From a virus, in IMG/VR virus record IMGVR_UViG_3300007345_000101, positions 1 through 38,054 of that record: 38,054 nt of DNA. The stretch is one strand, 5' to 3'. Under the pieces are notes generated by a model. That model was not told where the DNA came from. It did no database searches and was given only the letters and a program-made list of their open reading frames with translations. This document shows, in pieces, positions 33,454-37,830 of this stretch. The translations under genes were made by a program, and so were the position numbers. The first letter of the stretch is position 1. Every line of letters begins with the position of its first letter.

Positions 33454-34209
33454 GATAACACGAGTCTTTTCGTGACCGACCCTGATGCGGGGATCACACC
33501 AAATCTCATATCCTGCTTCCTTTGCATCCAGACAGAAGGAAACATCCTCTCCACACATATCTTGTACATCACCACTCTCAAAGACTTGCATCTTCGGTGC
33601 AAACCATGGATACTTCATCTCCTTATTCTCAAAGACTCCGTGCTTGATGAGGATCCATCCGAAGCCTGCATAATCAACCGTGAATGGTTTGCGACGATTC
33701 TTCATCGTATCCAGTGTCTCATGATTCATGACTCCACCATTCTTCGCAAAGTCATCCTCCTCTAGCCAGTGTGCCACAGAGGTTGTCCGACCATCCTCGG
33801 TACAGTACCATCCAGATGCAATGTCCTGATCCATCAGTACCAACTGATAGAACTTCTCGGTATTGAACACAATATCACTATCAATCCATAACTGATAATC
33901 GTACTTCAGTTTACCATCCCAGGGAATCTGATCGGGACCCCTCAGAACATTTGCTCCGAGACACTTACAACGAGCAAAGTTTACCATGCTGCTGTAGTCC
34001 TGTGAAATCTGAATCGCGGCCCCTGCCTGTACCAGATCAAAACACAGTTGTACAAAATTCTTAAGATACGTATATGATACTCCCCTTCCTGGTAGACAGA
34101 AGACAATCGTCTTCCCCCTTACCATCTCACGGGCTTTCTCATAATCCCACTCTTCGGTTGTTGTTTTCGCTGCGGGTGGTTTCGCTTTAATTGTAAATCC
34201 TTTCGCCAT
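33451..34209 (-). CDS. GT-A-type glycosyltransferase (252 aa)
   Basis: After a short basic leader (MAKGFTIKAKPPAAKTTTEE), a first strand KTIVFCLPGRGVSYTYLKNF opens a nucleotide-sugar fold. A DSD metal-binding motif sits in LWIDSDIVFNTEKFYQLVLM (about 112-118), followed by DIASGWYCTEDGRTTSVAHW, DYAGFGWILIKHGVFEN and a GEDVSFCLDAKEAGYEIWCD PRIRVGHEK end; the EDVSFC acid is the usual GT-A base position. This layout matches the small GT2-like transferases seen in cyanophages. Targets may be host surface glycan or virion proteins; unknown. It has its own sigma70-like promoter overlapping the upstream gene's stop, unlike the baseplate genes downstream. No membrane segment is visible. Confidence 0.85.
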   Translation of the reverse strand: MAKGFTIKAKPPAAKTTTEEWDYEKAREMVRGKTIVFCLPGRGVSYTYLKNFVQLCFDLVQAGAAIQISQDYSSMVNFARCKCLGANVLRGPDQIPWDGKLKYDYQLWIDSDIVFNTEKFYQLVLMDQDIASGWYCTEDGRTTSVAHWLEEDDFAKNGGVMNHETLDTMKNRRKPFTVDYAGFGWILIKHGVFENKEMKYPWFAPKMQVFESGDVQDMCGEDVSFCLDAKEAGYEIWCDPRIRVGHEKTRVI

Positions 34210-34231
34210 AGTTGGAATGATGAACTCAGTT

Positions 34232-34260
34232 ATTCTAACGTATTATATAGTGGCTGTCAA
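34232..34260 (-). promoter_or_regulatory. Sigma70-like promoter for the glycosyltransferase
   Basis: Minus strand TTGACA (34260-34255), 17-base spacer, TAGAAT (34237-34232): perfect -35, five of six at -10 and ideal spacing. The predicted start is about 15-17 bases before the glycosyltransferase ATG. The -35 contains the TGA stop of the AbrB-like gene. Confidence 0.75.
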
Positions 34261-34436
34261 TCTATCGTCTCACACGTTTCGATGACAAGATCATTGCCAT
34301 CTAGAGACGCTGAGAGGCACGTCCCATCGTACCATCCCATATCATTTACAAGATACTCTGGAAGTAATATCATATACTCATGAGTCACTGGATCGACCTC
34401 TACGGTTAATTTTATTGGCCCAGAATTTTTTTTCAT
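34257..34436 (-). CDS. AbrB/MazE-like small protein (59 aa)
   Basis: Reads MKKNSGPIKLTVEVDPVTHE, then YMILLPEYLVNDMGWYDGTC and LSASLDGNDLVIETCETID. The pattern beta-strand, LPE-x-hydrophobic-x-x-x-x-G-W-x-x-G-T/D, then a final strand with LVIE, fits the SpoVT/AbrB swapped-hairpin fold of small DNA-binding proteins and MazE-type antitoxins. No cognate toxin is visible immediately beside it. I chose the ATG at 34436; an upstream ATG at 34523 would add 29 aromatic/basic residues spanning a TATATAAT promoter-like stretch, which is unlikely. The fold call is by pattern only. Confidence 0.65.
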   Translation of the reverse strand: MKKNSGPIKLTVEVDPVTHEYMILLPEYLVNDMGWYDGTCLSASLDGNDLVIETCETID

Positions 34437-34657
34437 CTCGATGTTTATTCTCTTGGAATTATATATGGGGTGGGGGTTTTTGAAAAAGTATTCGATGAAA
34501 CATAAAGCCCTCTTGGGTAACACTTTATAGATTGGGGGATCCTTCCCGTTTTAAACACGGGGGGCCCATCGCCGCGCTAAGTAACACAAACCGCGCCGCT
34601 AATAACTGTCAATTAACGGTGCAGCTTGTGTGTGGTTGATGATGCTTAGGCTGTGTC
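34437..34657. other. Intergenic region with promoter-like and hairpin sequences, no gene
   Basis: No credible gene on either strand. On the minus strand a TATATAAT stretch lies about 30 bases before the AbrB-like start and could be its -10 (the -35 is weak). A short dyad CCCGT-7-ACGGG lies at 34545-34561, without a T-run. A TTGACA at 34612-34607 (minus) has no good -10 partner at standard spacing. The segment 34,540-34,600 is notably G+C-rich compared with the flanks. Confidence 0.4.
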
Positions 34658-34843
34658 TCAGACTGTCTGTAATGCCCTGCGAATGTCCCGCTGAATGTTC
34701 TTCAAAGCCCTGTGATCTGAGACTGTCTTAGAGGTCGTAATTACAGCTCCTGTGTGATGCTTCCAAACGCGATGTTTCTTCTCCCTGATCAAGCTGAATT
34801 CTGCTGCTGTCATCATCTCTGTGACAAGCTTATCGAATTTCAT
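34658..34843 (-). CDS. HicA-like small protein (61 aa)
   Basis: Reads MKFDKLVTEMMTAAEFSLIR, then EKKHRVWKHHTGAVITTSKT and VSDHRALKNIQRDIRRALQT V. The core F-x-L-x-R-x-K-K-H-x-V-W-x-H-x-x-G-x-x-(I/V)-T-x-x-x-T-x-S-D-x-R-A-L-x-x-I-x-x-x-I-R resembles HicA-type dsRBD-fold proteins found as orphans in phages. No HicB partner is recognised next to it. The ATG at 34843 is chosen over one ten codons upstream (34873), which would overlap the preceding gene and add an unrelated extension. It may bind RNA; toxin activity is not implied. Confidence 0.65.
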   Translation of the reverse strand: MKFDKLVTEMMTAAEFSLIREKKHRVWKHHTGAVITTSKTVSDHRALKNIQRDIRRALQTV

Positions 34844-34869
34844 AATGAAACTGTTTGGTGGGTTAATTA

Positions 34870-35055
34870 TCACTCAAAGGAGGGAAGCTTATCGATTGCT
34901 TCCTGGTGATATTTCTCGGCATAGACACCAGCAAAGAATGCAGCTGTGCCTGGGTAGCGTTGCCCCAGGGCAGGCTGAATATCGGTCTGACTGTTACGCT
35001 CAACCAGACGAATTTCTTTGGTTTTGATGTCAGAGCAGACGGAGAAAATAGCCAT
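34870..35055 (-). CDS. Small protein of unknown function (61 aa)
   Basis: Reads MAIFSVCSDIKTKEIRLVER, then NSQTDIQPALGQRYPGTAAF, FAGVYAEKYHQEAIDKLPSF and E. A mixed alpha/beta small protein with no motif I recognise. Start support comes from its position directly after the TAACAACAAC leader (ATG two bases later) that also precedes two other small genes. It ends 26 bases before the HicA-like start, so the two are probably co-transcribed. Confidence 0.6.
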   Translation of the reverse strand: MAIFSVCSDIKTKEIRLVERNSQTDIQPALGQRYPGTAAFFAGVYAEKYHQEAIDKLPSFE

Positions 35056-35057
35056 TA

Positions 35058-35072
35058 GTTGTTGTTAATTAA
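35058..35072 (-). promoter_or_regulatory. CAA-type leader before the 61-aa gene
   Basis: Minus strand TTAATTAACAACAAC, two bases before ATG 35055. The 10-mer TAACAACAAC recurs directly before the starts at 36532 and 37056. There is no Shine-Dalgarno, so this unstructured A/C leader is the likely initiation context. Confidence 0.5.
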
Positions 35073-35093
35073 GAAAGAAAGAGTGAGTGAGAA

Positions 35094-35447
35094 TCAGACC
35101 AGAAGATCTGCAGTGGTGAGAGCACCAAGCCGCATTCCAGAACGAAACTCAGTGGTGAAGAATTCAGTGCCATTGTAGAGACGAATGAACCACTCAAAAT
35201 TCTTCTGAAACACACACTCTCCAGAGATTCCGTGCTCAGAAAGAATAGCATTCAGGCGAGACTTAGTGGTAGCAGTCTGATGGTCACCATCATAAAGCTT
35301 GATGCCGTTGCTATCAATCTCAGCGATCAGATTACCATGCAGATAGACACTGGAAAGATCACCAGTGGTGAACACTGAAGTGTTATCTGAAGTCCAATCG
35401 ATGCCATCGGTGATAGCTTTGTTCATTTGGATTTCGATTTTACGCAT
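35094..35447 (-). CDS. Conserved phage protein of the MRKIE..MN type (117 aa)
   Basis: Begins MRKIEIQMNKAITDGIDWTS, then DNTSVFTTGDLSSVYLHGNL, IAEIDSNGIKLYDGDHQTAT, TKSRLNAILSEHG. The YLHGNLIA and QTATTKSRLNA segments are, from memory, the conserved core of a small protein family common in cyanophages and other phages, without known function. I chose the ATG at 35447 because the family normally starts MRxIExQM; an upstream ATG at 35501 lies inside the repeated promoter element and adds 18 unrelated residues. A pyrimidine-rich CTTCTCTTTCTC precedes the ATG instead of a ribosome site. Confidence 0.75.
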   Translation of the reverse strand: MRKIEIQMNKAITDGIDWTSDNTSVFTTGDLSSVYLHGNLIAEIDSNGIKLYDGDHQTATTKSRLNAILSEHGISGECVFQKNFEWFIRLYNGTEFFTTEFRSGMRLGALTTADLLV

Positions 35448-35492
35448 GAGAAAGAGAAGAGAAAGATTTGAAGGGGTGCGGTTTGATCCGCT

Positions 35493-35510
35493 TGTGGCCA
35501 TTGTAGGGCC
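35493..35510 (-). promoter_or_regulatory. Repeated 18-bp promoter-like element, copy C
   Basis: Minus strand GGCCCTACAATGGCCACA. It contains a -10-like TACAAT; at 17 bases upstream lies TCGTCA (four of six to TTGACA). The predicted start is about 46 bases before ATG 35447. It differs from copy B at one base and copy A at two or three. Confidence 0.5.
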
Positions 35511-35518
35511 TGGGGTGA

Positions 35519-35707
35519 TCAGTGACGATCGCTGATGTTCCAGCTCCCCGACTGTCCATCGTTGGAGATGCGACCCTCACGAATCGCTTGGCAGCGGGCG
35601 GCATCCCGCTTGGTCTGCTGCATGTAGGATGCCAACGCCATCTGAATGGCGGGGTTGGCAGCAGCGGTATCGTTGAGCAGGAATGCTCCGTTGTGTTTTT
35701 TGATCAT
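35519..35707 (-). CDS. Small protein of unknown function, possibly leaderless mRNA (62 aa)
   Basis: Reads MIKKHNGAFLLNDTAAANPA, then IQMALASYMQQTKRDAARCQ, AIREGRISNDGQSGSWNISD RH. Ala/Gln-rich helix in the middle; no recognised family. Its ATG lies just six bases after the -10 of a good promoter (copy B element), so transcription would start at or next to the start codon. Base composition is G+C-rich like its two upstream neighbours. Confidence 0.6.
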   Translation of the reverse strand: MIKKHNGAFLLNDTAAANPAIQMALASYMQQTKRDAARCQAIREGRISNDGQSGSWNISDRH

Positions 35708-35741
35708 GTGGCTATTGTAGGGCCTGGAGGGTCGGTTTCAA
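35707..35741 (-). promoter_or_regulatory. Sigma70-like promoter containing repeated element copy B
   Basis: Minus strand TTGAAA (35741-35736), 16-base spacer, TACAAT (35719-35714). The repeated element itself, GGCCCTACAATAGCCACA, spans 35724-35707 and ends at the A of the ATG, so the transcript may be leaderless. Confidence 0.6.
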
Positions 35742-35757
35742 GGGGATGGTGGCCGGT

Positions 35758-35976
35758 TCAGCGGCCGAACACCGTATCAGCGATGGCGTTGGTATTTTCA
35801 TCACAGCGGCACCAACGGTAGGCGTTGCCGTTATGGGGCACAGCCCAGATCATGCAGGGCTCATCCCATGCCTGACCCAAGCGGTAGGCGTGGTGGATGT
35901 CTGTAGCCCACTGGCAAGCGTGCTCGTCAAAGGACTGCCAAGCGGTGGGCTGAACGGCGAACGAAGAAAAGAGCAT
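35758..35976 (-). CDS. Small Trp/Cys-rich protein of unknown function (72 aa)
   Basis: Reads MLFSSFAVQPTAWQSFDEHA, then CQWATDIHHAYRLGQAWDEP, CMIWAVPHNGNAYRWCRCDE, NTNAIADTVFGR. It has four Cys (C-17ish, MIW..., WCRC) and six Trp or Trp/Tyr positions, suggesting a compact, perhaps metal-binding fold. The ATG at 35976 is chosen because an upstream ATG at 36060 would translate straight through the promoter-like element at 35995-36012. Plus-strand open frames over the same stretch are G+C-driven shadows. Family not recognised. Confidence 0.55.
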   Translation of the reverse strand: MLFSSFAVQPTAWQSFDEHACQWATDIHHAYRLGQAWDEPCMIWAVPHNGNAYRWCRCDENTNAIADTVFGR

Positions 35977-35994
35977 GAAACGGATTCGTTTGGA

Positions 35995-36012
35995 TGTGGC
36001 CAGTATAGGGCC
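35995..36012 (-). promoter_or_regulatory. Repeated 18-bp promoter-like element, copy A
   Basis: Minus strand GGCCCTATACTGGCCACA with a -10-like TATACT (36007-36002); the -35 region is weak. Predicted start about 18-20 bases before ATG 35976. It lies between the 70-aa and 72-aa genes. Confidence 0.5.
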
Positions 36013-36056
36013 CCCATGGGGCAGATCAGTGGTGAAGTGGGCCGGTAGCCCGACCG

Positions 36057-36269
36057 TCACACGTAGTGCTTCGCCAGTGCGATCAGTTGAGAATCCTCAA
36101 CCATGACAGGGTTGGGATCGCACTCCCACTTGTGGAAGGTCTTTCCCTCGTCACCCTCCCATTGGATGGACTCCACAAGGGTAGGAGAGACAGCGGGAAC
36201 CACAAAGGTTCCGACATAGGCGCCGCCGTAGTGGGCGGTCAGGGTTTCGATTGCTTGTGTTTTGTTCAT
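36057..36269 (-). CDS. Small protein of unknown function (70 aa)
   Basis: Reads MNKTQAIETLTAHYGGAYVG, then TFVVPAVSPTLVESIQWEGD, EGKTFHKWECDPNPVMVEDS, QLIALAKHYV. Alternating strands and a helical C-terminus, soluble. I prefer ATG 36269 over ATG 36287 because it gives the natural-looking MNKTQAIETL start. It is the first gene after the terminator at 36326-36345, so a promoter between 36,270 and 36,325 is expected. Family not recognised. Confidence 0.6.
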   Translation of the reverse strand: MNKTQAIETLTAHYGGAYVGTFVVPAVSPTLVESIQWEGDEGKTFHKWECDPNPVMVEDSQLIALAKHYV

Positions 36270-36303
36270 GATCTTAGGCTTGCACACTTTGGCGTTTTTT
36301 GCT

Positions 36304-36317
36304 GTATCGGTTGATAC
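36304..36317 (-). promoter_or_regulatory. Dyad upstream of the 70-aa gene
   Basis: Perfect inverted repeat GTATC-4-GATAC, 35 bases before ATG 36269 in the only gap where its promoter can lie. It could be an operator or a small hairpin; no clear -35/-10 pair was found with it. Confidence 0.3.
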
Positions 36318-36325
36318 CGTTGTGG

Positions 36326-36345
36326 AAAACCAGTTGGCGAACTGG
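36326..36345 (-). terminator. Rho-independent terminator after the 54-aa gene
   Basis: On the minus strand a perfect stem CCAGTT / AACTGG with loop CGCC (36345-36330) is followed by TTTTCC. It lies 22 bases after the stop of the gene at 36368-36532 and separates it from the G+C-rich small-gene island. The T-run is short, so strength is uncertain. Confidence 0.6.
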
Positions 36346-36367
36346 CCCCTGGCATTTCTTTAAGCTT

Positions 36368-36532
36368 TCAGTCTTCAATTTCAACGTGGTGAATCTGAAA
36401 CTGTGGATTAAGGCGGTTACATGTAGCAATTGCCTCTTCAGCTGTTGTTGACAGATAGGAGAGACAATCGCTCATCACCCAACCATTCGAACGGTGATGT
36501 TCGCCATGAATCAGAAACTTAAGCTCTTGCAT
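36368..36532 (-). CDS. Small protein of unknown function (54 aa)
   Basis: Reads MQELKFLIHGEHHRSNGWVM, then SDCLSYLSTTAEEAIATCNR, LNPQFQIHHVEIED. A His-rich strand, then a helix with AEEAIATCNRLNP, then a final strand: the layout of a small alpha/beta sandwich in which an EAI-type helix follows a variable loop. The ATG directly abuts the TAACAACAAC leader. Too short for usual cutoffs. A terminator follows it. Confidence 0.65.
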   Translation of the reverse strand: MQELKFLIHGEHHRSNGWVMSDCLSYLSTTAEEAIATCNRLNPQFQIHHVEIED

Positions 36533-36543
36533 GTTGTTGTTAA
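36533..36543 (-). promoter_or_regulatory. CAA-type leader before the 54-aa gene at 36532
   Basis: Minus strand TTAACAACAAC directly followed by ATG; same 10-mer as before the starts at 35055 and 37056. Confidence 0.5.
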
Positions 36544-36569
36544 TCAGTTGGTAAAAATGAATAGTTTAA

Positions 36570-36794
36570 TCAAAGATCTTTCATCATTTCATTAACTTCA
36601 ATGCCGTCAATATTGGCATCATCCCACTTAACACCATCAGGGGTTTCTGTGAAACCACAATCATACAAAAAATTGACCAATTGTTGATAGTTTGCACAAC
36701 GCTTTGCTTCTTTATACAAACCCTCTTCATTCTGAATCCAGAGAGCAACATTCCAGGTCTCCCAATTTGCCCAACCGTTGTAAGTTTCAGTCAT
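36570..36794 (-). CDS. TYNGW/WETW conserved small protein (74 aa)
   Basis: Starts MTETYNGWANWETWNVALWI, then QNEEGLYKEAKRCANYQQLV, NFLYDCGFTETPDGVKWDDA and ends NIDGIEVNEMMKDL. TYNGW.NWETWNVALWI.N.EGLY is the signature of a small conserved family of phage and bacterial proteins of unknown function (I recall a DUF for it but not with certainty which). The ATG at 36794 is chosen because the family starts there; the open frame extends 37 codons upstream without homology. The stretch 36,795-36,891 upstream is non-coding and contains a TGTGGCCACA palindrome. Confidence 0.85.
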   Translation of the reverse strand: MTETYNGWANWETWNVALWIQNEEGLYKEAKRCANYQQLVNFLYDCGFTETPDGVKWDDANIDGIEVNEMMKDL

Positions 36795-36891
36795 CAGATT
36801 TGTGTGTGTTTGTTTGTATGTGGCCACAATGCCATGGATTCGGGGAGAGATCAAGCGGGCTTGTGCCAGCCCCCCAATTGGTTTTTTCTCT

Positions 36892-37056
36892 TTACTTTTC
36901 TGCAAAGATTGCAGTCAATTTGGATTGCACACTCATGGCAATTTTTTCCTCATTCTCACCATGATCCTGAAAGTCTGCCATGGCATCATAAATGGCATCC
37001 AATTCCTCATCGGTGAATATTTCCAGGAGTTGGAGTTTCTGAATGTTTGTGGTCAT
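36892..37056 (-). CDS. Small acidic helical protein (54 aa)
   Basis: Reads MTTNIQKLQLLEIFTDEELD, then AIYDAMADFQDHGENEEKIA, MSVQSKLTAIFAEK. Mostly helical and acidic, with an FTDEELDAIYDAM segment reminiscent of short phage proteins that bind host factors, but no family is recognised. Start ATG 37056 follows TAACAACAACTCC; an upstream in-frame ATG (37095) would overlap the 45-aa gene's stop and is Gln/Asn/Thr-rich, so unlikely. Confidence 0.65.
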   Translation of the reverse strand: MTTNIQKLQLLEIFTDEELDAIYDAMADFQDHGENEEKIAMSVQSKLTAIFAEK

Positions 37057-37059
37057 GGA

Positions 37060-37070
37060 GTTGTTGTTAG
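37060..37070 (-). promoter_or_regulatory. CAA-type leader before the 54-aa gene at 37056
   Basis: Minus strand CTAACAACAAC, three bases before ATG; a second AACAAC run lies just upstream (about 37,073-37,081). Confidence 0.5.
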
Positions 37071-37091
37071 TTTGTTGTTTGTGAGTTGTGA

Positions 37092-37229
37092 TCAATAATC
37101 GATGTTGGAGTTGATGTAATCTTCTACATCAAATTTGTTCTCCTTTTCTTCCCATTCTTCCTTGTAATCTATCACGTCAAAGATTTCACCTTGAGCATCA
37201 TTGATTTCGGACCAAAGTTCATCAAACAT
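37092..37229 (-). CDS. Small acidic protein (45 aa)
   Basis: Reads MFDELWSEINDAQGEIFDVI, then DYKEEWEEKENKFDVEDYIN, SNIDY. Very acidic, aromatic-rich, predicted helical; no recognised family. The composition is typical of small early phage proteins. The start codon lies one base after the T-run of a terminator-like hairpin, which makes expression conditional on read-through or a start within the run. Short length makes this tentative, although codon use and composition are gene-like. Confidence 0.5.
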   Translation of the reverse strand: MFDELWSEINDAQGEIFDVIDYKEEWEEKENKFDVEDYINSNIDY

Positions 37230-37230
37230 G

Positions 37231-37271
37231 AAAAAATCCCGTCAACATGTATACATTACACGAAGACGGGA
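37231..37271 (-). terminator. Terminator-like hairpin before the 45-aa gene
   Basis: Minus strand TCCCGTC (37271-37265) and GACGGGA (37243-37237) form a perfect 7-bp stem around a 21-base loop that itself contains TGTATACA; six T follow (37236-37231), then the next gene's start. It could end transcripts from the right or attenuate the 45-aa gene. Confidence 0.55.
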
Positions 37272-37289
37272 CCAATAGGGAGATGAGTG

Positions 37290-37348
37290 GACAGTTTGAG
37301 AATTGGCCGCGGCCCAGAAATGGCCCAACTGCCAATCCACGAACTGTC
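37290..37348. other. Nested stem-loop between small genes
   Basis: Three nested perfect arms: GACAGTT (37290-37296) with AACTGTC (37342-37348), TTGGC (37303-37307) with GCCAA (37331-37335), and GGCC (37311-37314) with GGCC (37322-37325), separated by symmetric six-base internal loops. It lies in the 150-base gap between the 57-aa and 45-aa genes. No T-run follows on either strand. It may be a structured 5' or 3' RNA element. Confidence 0.5.
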
Positions 37349-37379
37349 ACAGTATCTCTTGATTAATGTTTATTTAAAT

Positions 37380-37553
37380 TTAAAATGAATAATTATCATC
37401 TTTAATTGTTGTATATAACTCTTCGTCTCCTTCTAATCCCAACAGCTTTGACCAATTCTCATCATCTTGTGGAAGCTCCAGATCATCATAAACATACATG
37501 TCTAATATGACACGTACGTGACGTTTTTGTGCGACAGACATTGCGTATGACAT
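37380..37553 (-). CDS. Small protein of unknown function (57 aa)
   Basis: Reads MSYAMSVAQKRHVRVILDMY, then VYDDLELPQDDENWSKLLGL, EGDEELYTTIKDDNYSF. A basic N-terminal helix followed by an acidic half (DDLELPQDDENWSKLLGLEG). A second ATG three codons in is possible. No family recognised, though short proteins with V.VL.MYVYDDLELP.D..W. seem familiar from cyanophages. Confidence 0.6.
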   Translation of the reverse strand: MSYAMSVAQKRHVRVILDMYVYDDLELPQDDENWSKLLGLEGDEELYTTIKDDNYSF

Positions 37554-37582
37554 GTGATGTGTGAATCTAGATGTACATTATA

Positions 37583-37729
37583 TCATGCGTAATGCTTGTA
37601 TGCAAGCTCTACGAGATCGTATGTGTTGTGTGCATATTCCTCGTCGAGATTATGTGCATATGTGTCAATCTCGTCGAGACTTTCATAATGCACATCAATG
37701 ATGTGATCTAGTGCGAAATCGTCGTACAT
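37583..37729 (-). CDS. Small acidic protein (48 aa) downstream of repeat-flanked promoter
   Basis: Reads MYDDFALDHIIDVHYESLDE, then IDTYAHNLDEEYAHNTYDLV, ELAYKHYA. Acidic and Tyr/His-rich, with SLDEIDTY / NLDEEYAH internal repetition that corresponds to two TCTCGACGAG copies in the DNA. Expected to be expressed from the TATAAT at 37765-37770. No family recognised; probably an early phage peptide. Confidence 0.55.
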   Translation of the reverse strand: MYDDFALDHIIDVHYESLDEIDTYAHNLDEEYAHNTYDLVELAYKHYA

Positions 37730-37733
37730 GTGT

Positions 37734-37830
37734 GAATCTAGTCGAGATGTTTGTGTACTTGATGATTATAGCACTATATATGCGAATCTAGTCGAGATCT
37801 GTGATATGTGTTCATAATCTAGTCGAGATC
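37734..37830 (-). repeat. Three copies of ATCTCGACTAGATT around a promoter
   Basis: Minus strand copies ATCTCGACTAGATTC at 37748-37734, the same at 37798-37784, and GATCTCGACTAGATTA at 37830-37815. Each contains an ATCT-5-AGAT dyad. Starts are 50 and 32 bp apart. Two diverged copies (TCTCGACGAG) fall within the 48-aa gene at about 37,641-37,680. Confidence 0.7.
37765..37795 (-). promoter_or_regulatory. Candidate sigma70-like promoter of the 48-aa gene
   Basis: Minus strand TATAAT (37770-37765), perfect -10. The best -35, TCGACT (37795-37790, four of six), is 19 bases upstream and lies inside repeat copy 2. The predicted start is about 30 bases before ATG 37729, with repeat copy 1 in the leader. 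The long spacer and weak -35 suggest activator or repressor control. Confidence 0.5.

Noticed and set aside
34545-34561. CCCGT-7-ACGGG dyad as a terminator
   Set aside because: No T-run on either strand and only a 5-bp stem.
34524-34660. A tRNA gene in the G+C-rich intergenic stretch
   Set aside because: No cloverleaf with T-arm GTTCRANNC-like sequence and acceptor pairing could be drawn on either strand.
35522-36314. Plus-strand open frames of 76-100 codons across the G+C-rich island
   Set aside because: High G+C lowers stop frequency. They run antisense to a set of minus-strand genes that have better starts, spacing and promoter elements, and no plus-strand gene is supported elsewhere in the window.
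36681-37098. Three overlapping plus-strand open frames of 90-111 codons
   Set aside because: Antisense to the TYNGW gene, which has a recognisable family signature, and to the 54-aa gene; compositions are not protein-like.
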